A stretch of DNA of 64,000 bases from Enterococcus phoeniculicola ATCC BAA-412 (GTDB lineage Bacteria; Bacillota; Bacilli; Lactobacillales; Enterococcaceae): assembly GCF_000407505.1 (NCBI RefSeq), contig NZ_ASWE01000004.1, positions 1 to 64,000 of the forward strand, read 5' to 3'. Each line of letters starts with the position of its first letter. Positions within the stretch are counted from its first letter, which is position 1. This document shows, piece by piece, positions 7,988 to 17,250 of this stretch. The position numbers were made by a program, and so were the translations under genes. Below the pieces are notes generated by a model. The model did no database searches. It was not told the origin of the DNA and saw only the letters and a list, made by a program, of their open reading frames with translations.

Positions 7988-8008
7988 TGTATTATATATA
8001 GTAATACA
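7988..8008 (-). promoter_or_regulatory. Inverted repeat, candidate GntR/YtrA operator
   Basis: TGTATTA (7988-7994) and TAATACA (8002-8008) are exact inverted halves 7 nt apart, just upstream of the RBS of the GntR gene, covering TATATATAATAC. A third half-like TAATACA follows at 8011-8017. Confidence 0.65.
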
Positions 8009-8204
8009 GATAATACATTAATGCAACTGAAAGTTTCTAAAGTAAAGCGTCGGCATTCTTACGAGTGATTATCTAATCATAGGAAAGAAGAGATAAAAAC
8101 TTTATCAGTAAAATAAATAAGTCTGACTTTTCTGAAGAAGGTTGAGTTCATTTCTGAAGAGGAGTAAAATGGATAGTGGATTAAGAATTGAAAGGATGAG
8201 ATGG

Positions 8205-9533
8205 ATGACAGCAATCAATCAAGAAGTAACAAAGAAATTCAATCAGGAATATCTTGCAAACAATAAGCAACTTGCATTACAACGTGGAGTTGTGAAAAAT
8301 GGGATTACCGCTTCTGCAGAAAATATTTCCGCACATGTGAATAATGTCCCAGTTTTTTCTGTAGACGTGGCTACAGGCAAAGTGTCTAATCAAAAACAAT
8401 CAGGCCGCTGCTGGATGTTTGCTGCGTTGAATACTTTCCGCCACAAACTATTAACAAACTATCAGTTAAAGGATTTCGAGCTTTCTCAAAACTATACGTT
8501 TTTCTGGGATAAGTATGAAAAAGCAAACTATTTTTATGAAAATATTTTAGCAACAGCAACGGATTCGTTAGACAGCCGTAAAGTAGCATTTTTATTGTCA
8601 ATGCCTCAACAAGACGGCGGGCAGTGGGATATGATTGTTTCTATTTTCCAAAAATATGGAATTGTTCCTAAATCAGCAATGCCTGAAAGCAGTAACAGCT
8701 CAAATTCAAGAGATTTAAACAATTATTTAAACAAAAAACTACGCAAAGACGCGGTAACACTCCGTCAGCTAGTTGCAGATGGTAAAACACCAGAAGCAAT
8801 TCAAACAGCAAAAGAAGAAATGCTCCAAGATGTTTATAACTTTTTAGCAACTTCTTTAGGTACACCACCAGAAACATTTGATTTTGAATATCGCGATGAA
8901 GAAAAAAATTATCATATTGATCGTAATTTAACTCCTCAAAGCTTCTATGAAAAATATGTAGGTGTTGATTTAGATAACTATGTAAGCATTATTAATGCAC
9001 CTACTGCAGATAAGCCTTATGACAAGTCATACACGGTTGAAATGCTAGGAAATGTGGTTGGTGGAAAAGAAGTTAAATATTTAAATGTAGATATGGATGC
9101 ATTTAAAAAACTGGCTATTGCTCAATTGGAACAAGGAGAGTCTGTTTGGTTTGGTTGTGACGTGGGTCAATCTTCTACTCGTGATAGCGGTATTATGTCA
9201 TTAGATGCGTATGATATGAATGATTTATTTGATATTGACTTCACCATGACAAAAGCAGAGCGTTTAGATCATGGAGAAAGCTTAATGACTCATGCGATGG
9301 TCTTAACTGGTGTTGATATTATCGATGGAAAATCAGCAAAATGGAAAGTGGAAAATAGCTGGGGAGATAAAGTAGGGGACAAAGGCTTCTTTGTTATGAG
9401 CGATGCATGGATGGATGAGTATACCTATCAAATTGTTGTTCGCAAAGATTTACTAAGTCCTGAGCAGTTAGCTGCGTTTGAAGAAGCACCTAAATTACTT
9501 GCTCCTTGGGATCCAATGGGCGCACTTGCTTAA
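8205..9533 (+). CDS. pepC: Aminopeptidase C (bleomycin hydrolase-type cysteine peptidase)
   Basis: The product is 442 aa, papain-like C1B family. The catalytic Cys lies in QSGRCWMFAALNTFR, the His in LTHAMVLTGVD (as MTHAMV) and the Asn in WKVENSWGDK. PepC trims N-terminal residues from casein- or medium-derived peptides in the cytoplasm as a hexamer. Start: the ATG at 8205 (MTAINQEVTKKF) follows AAAGGA by 8 nt and fits the family N-terminus. The in-frame ATG at 8169 has a stronger GAGGAG 4 nt upstream and cannot be excluded; it would add 12 residues. It is a single gene ending at its own hairpin. Confidence 0.95.
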   Translation: MTAINQEVTKKFNQEYLANNKQLALQRGVVKNGITASAENISAHVNNVPVFSVDVATGKVSNQKQSGRCWMFAALNTFRHKLLTNYQLKDFELSQNYTFFWDKYEKANYFYENILATATDSLDSRKVAFLLSMPQQDGGQWDMIVSIFQKYGIVPKSAMPESSNSSNSRDLNNYLNKKLRKDAVTLRQLVADGKTPEAIQTAKEEMLQDVYNFLATSLGTPPETFDFEYRDEEKNYHIDRNLTPQSFYEKYVGVDLDNYVSIINAPTADKPYDKSYTVEMLGNVVGGKEVKYLNVDMDAFKKLAIAQLEQGESVWFGCDVGQSSTRDSGIMSLDAYDMNDLFDIDFTMTKAERLDHGESLMTHAMVLTGVDIIDGKSAKWKVENSWGDKVGDKGFFVMSDAWMDEYTYQIVVRKDLLSPEQLAAFEEAPKLLAPWDPMGALA

Positions 9534-9549
9534 ACATGAAGGAAAAAAT

Positions 9550-9595
9550 GAGTCTGAGACATACCCATTTCAGGGGATGTTTTGGACTCTTTAAC
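9550..9595 (+). terminator. Terminator of pepC
   Basis: The outer stem is GAGTC/GACTC, the inner stem is ACAT-CCC/GGGATGT, and TTTAACT follows. It is imperfect but well placed 17 nt after the stop. Confidence 0.65.
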
Positions 9596-9649
9596 TCTTA
9601 ATAAATAGTGAGTCTAGAGAAATATATAGCTTAAAAAGGGGGAAACTTT

Positions 9650-10387
9650 ATGGCAAAAAAATATACAACAACGCATGAAGTAGCGTATTATGAGTGTGAT
9701 GTTAACCAAACAATGACGTTTCCTTCTATGTTAGGGGTCGTTATTAAAACGTCGGAAGAACAGAGTGATAAGTTAGGTCGAGGTTCAGAATTTGTTTCTA
9801 ATTTTGGCTTAACATGGGTGATTACAAATTACCAGATTTCAATTACGCGCTTACCTAAAGTAGGGGAAGTAGTCAATGTCACGACCCAAGCTCGTGAATA
9901 CAACAAATATTTTTGTTATCGGAATTTTTGGATTCATGACCAAGATGGAAATGAATTAGTAATGATTGAATCTGTGTTTGTATTAATGGATTTAAAAAAT
10001 CGGAAAATGAGTAGCGTGATTGAAGAAATCATTGAACCGTACGAAAGTGAAAAAATTAAAAAAATCAAAAGAGCACCTAAATTTGAAAGCATTCAGGAGG
10101 GAGCTGTTGTTCCTTACCGTGTTCGATTTTATGACATTGACAGTAATCAGCATGTAAATAATGCCATGTATTTTAATTGGATGATTGATGTTTTAGGCTA
10201 TGATTTTTTAACAAGCCATGTTCCAGTTTTTGTAAACATACGATTTGATAAGGAAGTCGAGTATGGTAATACGATTGATAGTCATTATGAAATCATTACG
10301 TTAGAGGAGCAAGTTGAAACTCGGCATGAAATCCGAATTGGGGAACTGCTCTGCTGTGAAGCGACGATTCAATGGAAGAAAAAATAA
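9650..10387 (+). CDS. Acyl-[acyl-carrier-protein] thioesterase
   Basis: The product is 245 aa with two hot-dog repeats, as in bacterial FatA/FatB-type enzymes. Repeat 1 is TTTHEVAYYECDVNQTMTFP; repeat 2 is YRVRFYDIDSNQHVNNAMYF. The second carries the N-x-H-V-N-N motif associated with the active site. It releases free fatty acids from acyl-ACP in the cytoplasm and so influences acyl-chain supply. RBS AAAGGGGG lies 8 nt before ATG. It is monocistronic and converges on the asparaginase gene. Confidence 0.92.
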   Translation: MAKKYTTTHEVAYYECDVNQTMTFPSMLGVVIKTSEEQSDKLGRGSEFVSNFGLTWVITNYQISITRLPKVGEVVNVTTQAREYNKYFCYRNFWIHDQDGNELVMIESVFVLMDLKNRKMSSVIEEIIEPYESEKIKKIKRAPKFESIQEGAVVPYRVRFYDIDSNQHVNNAMYFNWMIDVLGYDFLTSHVPVFVNIRFDKEVEYGNTIDSHYEIITLEEQVETRHEIRIGELLCCEATIQWKKK

Positions 10388-10388
10388 G

Positions 10389-10484
10389 AAAGCACATGAG
10401 GAAATCACATTTAGGACAAGAAGACGATAAACAGGGACCTGTTTTGTCTACTTGTTCATAATGGATAGCCATTCATGTGCTTTT
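10389..10484. terminator. Extended bidirectional hairpin between thioesterase and asparaginase
   Basis: The outer arms AAAGCACATGA (10389-10399) and TCATGTGCTTT (10473-10483) enclose a second, imperfect arm pair (ACAAGAAGACGATAAACAGG with CCTGTTTTGTCTACTTGT). The whole 95 bases can fold as one long hairpin. It sits exactly between two converging genes. Confidence 0.8.
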
Positions 10485-10486
10485 AA

Positions 10487-11455
10487 TCAAGATTGCATGA
10501 AGGAAATCAACTGCTCCTTGGAGAGAGCATTATTTATTGCAATTAACAGCTTTAGCCGAGCTTTTTGGCTGTTAATACTGTTACAGAAAATAACACCTAG
10601 CTCCTGCAGTTCTTTCCCCCCACCTGCATACTCATAAACTGCTTCTGCTATCCCGTTGAAGCAGCGGGAAACCAGAACGATGGGGACTTCTTTAGCTAAC
10701 AGCTTTTTAATTGCTGGAATAGTCTCTGGAGGGAGATTTCCGGCACCTAATGCTTCTATGACTAATCCATCAACCTCAGATTCTCCAAGTGCTTCTATTA
10801 AATCTCCGTGCATCCCGGCATATGCTTTGACAATGGGAATTAATCCAGTCACAGTCTTTGTATCTAGCTGTTTTGTTTCTAATAATTCCTGCATAAACAA
10901 AATACGTTGCTTGGTTACGATACCAATGGGACCAAGAGTTGGTGTACGAAAGGTTGCAACGTTTGTTGTGTGTGTTTTGGTGACATAGCGAGCAGAGTGA
11001 ATTTCATCATTCATAACCACCAGTACGCCTTTTTTCTTTGCTTCTGGGCAAGCAGCAACCCGAATCGCACTTTCAAAGTTGTAAAGACCATCACTTCCAA
11101 GCTCATTGCTGGAACGCATTGCACCAGTTACAGCAATAGGGATTTGTTGACCAATCGTGGTGTCTAGGAAAAATGCTGTTTCTTCAAGAGTATCTGTTCC
11201 ATGTGTAATAACAATGCCATCAAACTGTTGAGAGATTGCTTGTTGAATTCTATTTTTTAAACGAAGCATGTGTTCTGGCATAATATGAGGCGATGGCAGA
11301 TTGAAAATATCCTCCACAAATAATTCAACTGATTGAGGAATCGCAATTTCGGCATCCATTAATGGATTGATTACATCTGGACTAACTCCGCCAGTTAAAA
11401 GGTCTTCTTTCATAGCGATCGTACCGCCTGTGTGTAGTACAAGAATTTTTTTCAT
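10487..11455 (-). CDS. L-asparaginase, type I (AnsA-like)
   Basis: The product is 322 aa. The first catalytic Thr lies in HTGGTIAM (residues 8-15) and the second triad in VITHGTDTLEETAFFL. With no signal peptide it is cytoplasmic and hydrolyses asparagine to aspartate and ammonia. The later VTGAMRSSNELGSDG stretch matches the family. RBS AGAAGGTG precedes ATG. It is divergent from the DUF72 gene; the short spacer (11456-11542) must hold both promoters. Confidence 0.93.
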   Translation of the reverse strand: MKKILVLHTGGTIAMKEDLLTGGVSPDVINPLMDAEIAIPQSVELFVEDIFNLPSPHIMPEHMLRLKNRIQQAISQQFDGIVITHGTDTLEETAFFLDTTIGQQIPIAVTGAMRSSNELGSDGLYNFESAIRVAACPEAKKKGVLVVMNDEIHSARYVTKTHTTNVATFRTPTLGPIGIVTKQRILFMQELLETKQLDTKTVTGLIPIVKAYAGMHGDLIEALGESEVDGLVIEALGAGNLPPETIPAIKKLLAKEVPIVLVSRCFNGIAEAVYEYAGGGKELQELGVIFCNSINSQKARLKLLIAINNALSKEQLISFMQS

Positions 11456-11479
11456 TCAGTCACCTTCTATAGAAAATTT

Positions 11480-11509
11480 TTGCAACAGCTTTAGCACCTA
11501 TTGTATACT
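11480..11509 (+). promoter_or_regulatory. Promoter of the DUF72 gene
   Basis: -35 TTGCAA (11480-11485), 18-nt spacer, -10 TATACT (11504-11509). The RBS GGAGG is at 11531-11535. Confidence 0.75.
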
Positions 11510-11542
11510 ATTATAATAAGAAAAAAAACTGGAGGCCTCAAA

Positions 11543-12376
11543 ATGATTCGAATTGGTTTGACATCCTACAAAGAACATGACAAATTAACTGGAAAACCTA
11601 ATAATACACTGTATGAGTATGCAGGATTTCTGCCATTTGTCGAACTAGATACGGCTTACTATGGAATTCCAAGAAAAAGTAGTGTAGAAAATTGGATAGA
11701 AGAAGTTCCTCATTCGTTTCGTTTCGTGGTGAAAGTGTATCAAGGAATTAGCGGTCAAGGAAAATGGCAGGATTATTATACATCGGAAGCAGAGATGTTC
11801 ACACGTTTTCTTGAAGCCATGGAACCTATGATTCAGTCGGGAAAACTCTATTGCTTTTTAATTCAGTTTCCATCTACCTTCAAATGTACAAAAGAAAATG
11901 TCATGTATTTAAAACGATTACGCGCATATTTTGGCGAGCTTCCAATTGCTATTGAGTTGCGGGATTTTTCTTGGTACTCAGAAAAATTTCTTAAAGGAAC
12001 GAGAGACTTTATGATGCAACAGCAGTTTTCATTAGCTATTATTGATGAGCCGCAACTGCTAAATACTACTGTACCGTTTGATTCTTTTGTAACGAATTCA
12101 GCATTTACCTTACTTCGTTTACATGGTAGAAATGCAAACGGCTGGCAAAGTAACGATGCGGATTGGCGAAAAAAGCGAACGCTCTACCGATATAATGAGC
12201 AAGAACTTTATGAACTTGCAGAAACAATCAAACGATTACAGGGACAAACTAAAGAAATTGGAATTATTTTTAATAATAATTCTGGTGGAGATGCAGCAGA
12301 AAATGCATTAGCATTAAAAAAAATATTAGATATTACCTATGATGATTTGAATCCTGCACAAATTGACTTATTTTAA
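11543..12376 (+). CDS. DUF72 domain protein (YecE-like)
   Basis: The product is 277 aa. The DUF72 TIM-barrel-like family is recognised from IRIGLTSYKEHDKL, FVELDTAYYGIPR, FRFVVKVYQGISG, LYCFLIQFPSTFK, IAIELRDFSWYSE and IGIIFNNNSGGDAAENAL. The biochemical role of this family is not established. The ATG at 11543 has GGAGG 7 nt upstream; an earlier in-frame ATG at 11501 lies within the promoter and is rejected. The next gene (Cof-type HAD) starts 9 nt after the stop, so they form an operon with the MazG-like gene. Confidence 0.88.
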   Translation: MIRIGLTSYKEHDKLTGKPNNTLYEYAGFLPFVELDTAYYGIPRKSSVENWIEEVPHSFRFVVKVYQGISGQGKWQDYYTSEAEMFTRFLEAMEPMIQSGKLYCFLIQFPSTFKCTKENVMYLKRLRAYFGELPIAIELRDFSWYSEKFLKGTRDFMMQQQFSLAIIDEPQLLNTTVPFDSFVTNSAFTLLRLHGRNANGWQSNDADWRKKRTLYRYNEQELYELAETIKRLQGQTKEIGIIFNNNSGGDAAENALALKKILDITYDDLNPAQIDLF

Positions 12377-12385
12377 GGAGAAACC

Positions 12386-13225
12386 ATGATAAAAGCAATC
12401 TTTTTTGATATTGACGGCACACTTGTCACAAGTAACTCAAAAGCATTGGCTAGCACACGACAAGCAATTGCTGAAGCTCAAAACAAAGGAATACTCTGTG
12501 GTGTTGCAACAGGCAGAAGCCCTGTGAGAATTCAGAGAGTTACAGATAATCTCAATCTGGACATGTTTGTCACGTATAACGGACAGTATGTTTATACAAA
12601 AGAAGAAGTTATTTTTGAAGAGGCCTTCCGTCCGGAAGTGTTGGAGGAAATTGTCAGATTTGCGGATACTAAGCACAGACAAATCATGTTTGGTGGAAAA
12701 GATCAAGTAGATGGAAGTACGACGATGATGATGGGCCAAGCGCGTTGGATAAAAAAAGTTAGTACGTACTTGCCAAAATGGTTTCCAGTAAGAACAGTAA
12801 AAGTTCTTTTACAAAAATTTAGTCCAAATCGAAGAAAAATTCGTTATGAGCAACTGGAAATACTAAAGCAGCCGATTTATCAGTGTATTTTGTTTAGCCC
12901 AGAAGCAGAAGATGAGACCTTACGTAAACAATTTCCTCATTGTACATTTCAGCGGTCAAATCCTTATTCAGTAGACATTATTCCTAAAGGCGGTTCAAAG
13001 CTCAGAGGAATCAATTATTTTTTAGAAACACAGGAAATTAAGCTGTCAGAAACGATGGCATTCGGCGATAATTTTAATGATAACGAGATGTTAGCTGGTG
13101 TAGGTATTGGTGTTGCGATGGGCAATGGCCGAACAGCTACAAAAAAAGCAGCTGATTATATAACGGACACAAATGAAGCTGATGGTATTGCAAAAGCACT
13201 TAAACATTTTCGAGTGATTGACTAG
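12386..13225 (+). CDS. Cof-type HAD-IIB phosphatase
   Basis: The product is 279 aa. Motif I FFDIDGTLVTS, motif II GVATGRSP, a conserved Lys in IIPKGGSKLRGI, and motif III/IV AFGDNFNDNEML are all present, with a large C2 cap between residues about 85 and 195. Members dephosphorylate sugar phosphates, nucleotides or cofactors such as FMN and PLP; the specific substrate is not readable. RBS AAGGAG is 6 nt before ATG. It lies inside a three-gene operon. Confidence 0.92.
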   Translation: MIKAIFFDIDGTLVTSNSKALASTRQAIAEAQNKGILCGVATGRSPVRIQRVTDNLNLDMFVTYNGQYVYTKEEVIFEEAFRPEVLEEIVRFADTKHRQIMFGGKDQVDGSTTMMMGQARWIKKVSTYLPKWFPVRTVKVLLQKFSPNRRKIRYEQLEILKQPIYQCILFSPEAEDETLRKQFPHCTFQRSNPYSVDIIPKGGSKLRGINYFLETQEIKLSETMAFGDNFNDNEMLAGVGIGVAMGNGRTATKKAADYITDTNEADGIAKALKHFRVID

Positions 13226-13237
13226 GAGCGAGCGCAT

Positions 13238-13762
13238 ATGACAAAACAATCCCCTTTTGAACAAGCAGAAGAATTTCATGAAATTTTTGATCCAAGAAAA
13301 CCCAAAGTGCCTACCGCATTTTCTCCTGAGGAAGCCTCTTTTCGAGCGGGCTTCAAACAAGAGGAGTTAGTGGAGCTGTTATATGCAGCAAGTAATAATG
13401 ACTTAGCTCTTTTTGAGAAACTGACAGAACAACTGCAACAAGATATTATAAAAGCAAAGAAAAAAATTTTAGCAAAATCAGAGCCTGTAGAAAACGTGCT
13501 GGTTTCAGAAGTGGATGCTCTAGTGGATGTGCTTTATTTTACTTATGGATCATTTTCCTTGTTAGGGGTAGACCCGATGCCTATTTTTGATATTGTCCAT
13601 CAAGCCAATATGGGAAAGCTCTTTCCAGACGGGCAACCACACTATGATCCCAAAACCAACAAAGTACTTAAGCCAGAAAACTGGGCAAGAGATTTTGCTC
13701 CGGAAAAGAAAATTTATGCTGAAATTAAACGTCAGCAGCAAAAGAAGCAGCGGGATAATTAG
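13238..13762 (+). CDS. MazG-like all-alpha NTP pyrophosphatase family protein
   Basis: The product is 174 aa, mostly helical. The acidic helix pair KQEELVELLYA (about 45-55) and EVDALVDVLYFTYGSF (about 91-106) matches the E-x2-E / E-x2-D metal-binding pattern of the all-alpha NTP-PPase (MazG, PRA-PH) superfamily. A conserved-looking C-terminal block has HQANMGKLFPDGQPHYDPKTNK. Such enzymes hydrolyse non-canonical or metabolic nucleotides; the substrate is unknown here. It starts 12 nt after the Cof-HAD gene with RBS TAGGAG and ends at a strong shared terminator. Confidence 0.82.
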   Translation: MTKQSPFEQAEEFHEIFDPRKPKVPTAFSPEEASFRAGFKQEELVELLYAASNNDLALFEKLTEQLQQDIIKAKKKILAKSEPVENVLVSEVDALVDVLYFTYGSFSLLGVDPMPIFDIVHQANMGKLFPDGQPHYDPKTNKVLKPENWARDFAPEKKIYAEIKRQQQKKQRDN

Positions 13763-13767
13763 AATAA

Positions 13768-13820
13768 AGAAACTGCTCTGTAAAGCGCGCAACAGGCACT
13801 TTACAAAGCAGTTTCTTTTC
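13768..13820. terminator. Bidirectional terminator between MazG-like and aspartate kinase genes
   Basis: AGAAACTGCT (13768-13777) pairs with AGCAGTTTCT (13807-13816), and inside it GTAAAG (13780-13785) pairs with CTTTAC (13799-13804). It is flanked by A-rich and T-rich tracts. Confidence 0.9.
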
Positions 13821-13828
13821 TAGTCAGA

Positions 13829-15178
13829 TTAATCAAAAAATGTATAGTATAGAGCACGAATCGCTTTTTCTTCTTGAACTTCTTGTATACCAAACATAAT
13901 ACTCACCTCAGAAGAGCCTTGGTTAATCATTTCCAAGTTTACATGCTTCCTAGCGAGGGCACTAGTACTTTCAGCGGTAATCCCGACTCTTTGGCGCATA
14001 CCTTCTCCTACGACCATAATCATGGAAAGTCCATGTGTAATCCGTAACTCATCAGGATCGAGTTCAAAAGCCAATCGACGCATCAGCTCTTCTTCGCTTT
14101 CTTTGGTAAGCTGGCGTTCTCTTAAAATAATTGAAACGTCATCGATTCCTGAAGGCATATGCTCATAGCTAAGAGAGAGATCTTCAAACACTTGTAAAAT
14201 ACGGCGAACAAAGCCGATTTCTCTGTTCATTAAATATTTACTAATATATATACTTGCGAATCCCTGGTCACTAGCAATACCCACAACCGGCTGTTGACTG
14301 ATATCACGCTTTGTTGTAATCAATGTTCCAGGGTGCTGAGGATTATTTGTATTTTTTATAACGACAGGAATTTTTGCACGATACGAAGGCATCAAGGCTT
14401 CATCATGAAAAACAGAAAATCCAGCATAGGCCAATTCACGCATTTCCCGGTAAGTTAACTCCTTAATTGTTTCAGGTTCATGAACAAAGCCAGGATGAGA
14501 GACATAAATACCATCAACATCTGTAAAATTCTCATAAAGATCTACTTTCATTCCGGCAGCAACAATAGAGCCTGTGATATCAGAGCCACCACGTGAAAAG
14601 GTACAAATTTGACCGGCTTCTGTATATCCAAAGAATCCGGGAATAACTAAGATTTCCGACTCATTTCGCCAAGCGTAAATTTGTTCATAAGATTTCTGTA
14701 AAATACGTGCATTGCCAGGTTCGTCACTCACAATCATTCCAAGCTCTTTAGGGTTGATATAGCGTGCAGCGACTCCCTGCGTTCGTAAAATTCCTGCGAT
14801 GAGTTTCGCATTGTTATTCTCACCACTGGCTAAAAATGTATCTGACAAGTGGGGATTGTTAGTGATAGGTAAGGTTTGTAAAGAAAGAATGTTTTCTTTA
14901 ATTTCAGCCATTATTGCTTTTTCCACTTGAAAAGCGTCTGCAATCTCTTGATACCGCTGAATGATTTCTTGAGTGAATTCAGTCGTAGGTAAGTGAGTAA
15001 GTGTTGCTTCGTAGTAGGCAATCAATAGATCAGTGACCTTTATATCATCCTGGGTTCGCTTACCAGGCGCAGAGACAACGACAAACTTTCGCTGTACATC
15101 TCCTTTGATGATATGGACGACTTTCTCTAATTGACCGGCAGAAGCAAGGGAGCTACCACCAAATTTTACGACTTTCAT
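13829..15178 (-). CDS. Aspartate kinase
   Basis: The product is 449 aa. The N-terminal kinase domain starts KVVKFGGSSLAS (ATP and aspartate binding KFGGSS) and contains SRGGSDITGSIVA. Two C-terminal ACT domains (about 310-449) imply feedback control by an amino acid. It phosphorylates aspartate for the lysine, threonine and methionine branch and for diaminopimelate in the wall. Length fits the monofunctional YclM/LysC group (about 450 aa). RBS TAGGAGTG precedes ATG. No riboswitch could be recognised upstream. Confidence 0.93.
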   Translation of the reverse strand: MKVVKFGGSSLASAGQLEKVVHIIKGDVQRKFVVVSAPGKRTQDDIKVTDLLIAYYEATLTHLPTTEFTQEIIQRYQEIADAFQVEKAIMAEIKENILSLQTLPITNNPHLSDTFLASGENNNAKLIAGILRTQGVAARYINPKELGMIVSDEPGNARILQKSYEQIYAWRNESEILVIPGFFGYTEAGQICTFSRGGSDITGSIVAAGMKVDLYENFTDVDGIYVSHPGFVHEPETIKELTYREMRELAYAGFSVFHDEALMPSYRAKIPVVIKNTNNPQHPGTLITTKRDISQQPVVGIASDQGFASIYISKYLMNREIGFVRRILQVFEDLSLSYEHMPSGIDDVSIILRERQLTKESEEELMRRLAFELDPDELRITHGLSMIMVVGEGMRQRVGITAESTSALARKHVNLEMINQGSSEVSIMFGIQEVQEEKAIRALYYTFFD

Positions 15179-15519
15179 TTATTTCACTCCTAGTTTTAAT
15201 CTTATCCTAAGGATACAAAATTAACCTTGTAAAATCAAGAACGTTTCAAGGTAAATATGTAAAAAAACGAAAAATTTTCATGGGATATTGCGACTTATTT
15301 CTTTAATAAGAAATGTTTTTTTTAAAAGAATGAAAAAAACATAGAAAAAAGTAAAGTTTTTGGTGTTAGATAGTGAATGCTTTTTTTGTTTATGATATAA
15401 TCTAGCGTAGACGTCTTCTGTTTACAGAAGAATAGGAACGAGAAATAGTAGATAATTATGTTGAATGGACATGAGGTTCATTTACTTTATAGGCATATTT
15501 GAAAACGGAGGAACCTTAA
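15179..15519. other. Divergent promoter region, aspartate kinase / ezrA
   Basis: On the plus strand, TATGATATAAT at 15391-15401 is an extended -10 (TGnTATAAT) for ezrA with a weak -35. A hairpin TCTTCTG-TTTA-CAGAAGA follows in the ezrA 5' UTR. On the minus side, TATCCTAAGGATA (15203-15215) is a perfect palindrome 25 nt before the aspartate kinase start, and CCTTG/CAAGG arms flank the segment above it. No riboswitch was recognised. Confidence 0.6.
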
Positions 15520-17241
15520 ATGGGAAGTAAAGTTATCATTGGAATTGTAATCGCAATAATTATCGTGGCGGCAGTGTTATATTTAGTCGGCCATTTTATG
15601 AGAAAGAAAAATCAAGAGCGTTTAGATTTACTGGAGAAGAGAAAAGAAGACCTGTTTGACTTACCTGTCATTGAAGAGGTTGATGATGTAAAACGAATGC
15701 ATTTGGTTGGTCAAAGTCAAAATACATTTAGAGAATGGCGACAAAAATGGACAGACATTTCCACTACTTCCTTTGCAGAGTTAGAAACACAAATCTTTGA
15801 GGTTGAAAACCTAAATGAGAATTTGCATTTTCTAAAGGGCAAGAAAATGGTCGTTGAAGCAGAAGAAACCATGGATGAAATGGAAAAGCAAGTGGCAGAA
15901 ATTCGTGAAGGCTTGCGGGAATTACGTGAGAGTGAAGAACGTAACTCATTAGAGGTTCAAAAGGCATTAGATGTTTATGAAGATTTGAAAAAACTTCTAA
16001 AAGAAGACAACACTATTTATGGACCAGCTTATTCAGAGCTGCAAAAACAAATTAAAAATATTGAAATTGAATTTACACAATTTGTGACATTGAATACTTC
16101 GGGCGACCCGATTGAAGCTCGTGAAGTTCTAGAACAAGCAGAACGTCACACGTATGAAGTGGACGACTTAATGAAACGTATTCCTCCATTGTATGAAGAG
16201 TTAAGTAAAACTTATCCTGACCAGCTAAAAGAAATTGAAGATGGCTACAAACGTATGCTAGAACAAAATTACGTTTTCCCAGAGAAAAATTTTGCTGATG
16301 ATATCAAGCGTGCAAAAAAACGTGTGGAAAATTCAATGAACGATTTAGAAAAAACAGAGGTAGAATCAGTAGAAGTTGCAAATATCGATACAGCCAATTC
16401 AATCGATGCGCTTTATGATGTACTTGAACGAGAAATCGAAGCGAAAAAATATGTTGTTCAAAGTCAAAAAGTAATCCAAGATTACATTGATCATGCAACA
16501 AAAAATAATCGTCAACTATTGATAGAGCTTGATCACACTTCTCAAAGCTATACATTGAATAATAATCAAGTGGGACGTGCCCGCGGGTTCCAAACAGAAA
16601 TTGATGAGCTTTCTCGTCGAAATAGTCAAATGGAACCATTACTTGCAAAACATGAAGTACCTTATTCGGATGTTCAGCATTTTTACAAAAATGCATTTAA
16701 AGTGCTAGATGATATTGAAGCGCAACAAGTAGAAATTGATGATTCTTTACGTGAACTTCGTAAAGGAGAAAAAATTGCACAGGAAAAAATTGAAAAACTT
16801 GAGTTTAGCTTACGTAACTTAAAACGTTTTGTTGAAAAACAACGATTACCTGGTTTGCCGGGAGACTATTTAGAGTTTTTCTTTGTTGCAACAGATCGTA
16901 TCGAAGAGCTCTCACGTGCGTTAAATCGAATTCGCATTAATATGGAAGAAATTAATAAGCTAGTTAACTTGTGTGAAGAAGATTTAGAAATGCTTGAAAA
17001 ACGGACCTATGATTTAGTGGATGCTGCTGCATTAACGGAACAAATGATGCAATACGCGAACCGCTACCGTCATACACATCCTGAAATCAAGCAAGCTATT
17101 GAAAAAACGCTGGTACTATTCAGTAAAGAATATCGTTATCAAGAAGCATTAGATGAAATTGGTACCGCGTTAGAACAAGTTGAAAGTGGTGCGTTCAAGC
17201 GTATTGAAACATTCTACTTCAATAATCAGGATTTAGTATAG
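15520..17241 (+). CDS. ezrA: Septation ring formation regulator EzrA
   Basis: The product is 573 aa, near the usual 560-575. One N-terminal membrane segment (about residues 3-23, KVIIGIVIAIIIVAAVLYLV) is followed by a cytoplasmic, almost wholly helical rod with spectrin-like repeats. The later LPGLPGDYLEFFFVATDRIEELSRALNRIRIN (continuing into the C-terminal part) is typical. EzrA interacts with FtsZ and wall synthesis proteins to position and regulate the division ring in Gram-positive cocci. RBS GGAGG lies before ATG. It is monocistronic, with a composite terminator element after it. Confidence 0.96.
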   Translation: MGSKVIIGIVIAIIIVAAVLYLVGHFMRKKNQERLDLLEKRKEDLFDLPVIEEVDDVKRMHLVGQSQNTFREWRQKWTDISTTSFAELETQIFEVENLNENLHFLKGKKMVVEAEETMDEMEKQVAEIREGLRELRESEERNSLEVQKALDVYEDLKKLLKEDNTIYGPAYSELQKQIKNIEIEFTQFVTLNTSGDPIEAREVLEQAERHTYEVDDLMKRIPPLYEELSKTYPDQLKEIEDGYKRMLEQNYVFPEKNFADDIKRAKKRVENSMNDLEKTEVESVEVANIDTANSIDALYDVLEREIEAKKYVVQSQKVIQDYIDHATKNNRQLLIELDHTSQSYTLNNNQVGRARGFQTEIDELSRRNSQMEPLLAKHEVPYSDVQHFYKNAFKVLDDIEAQQVEIDDSLRELRKGEKIAQEKIEKLEFSLRNLKRFVEKQRLPGLPGDYLEFFFVATDRIEELSRALNRIRINMEEINKLVNLCEEDLEMLEKRTYDLVDAAALTEQMMQYANRYRHTHPEIKQAIEKTLVLFSKEYRYQEALDEIGTALEQVESGAFKRIETFYFNNQDLV

Positions 17242-17250
17242 ATTAGAAGG

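Noticed and set aside
10656-11167. Plus-strand open frames of 110 and 86 codons
   Set aside because: They lie wholly antisense to the asparaginase gene, lack ribosome binding sites and resemble no family.
15179-15420. Lysine riboswitch before aspartate kinase
   Set aside because: The leader is too short and I could not find the L-box conserved blocks or a terminator; only small palindromes are visible.
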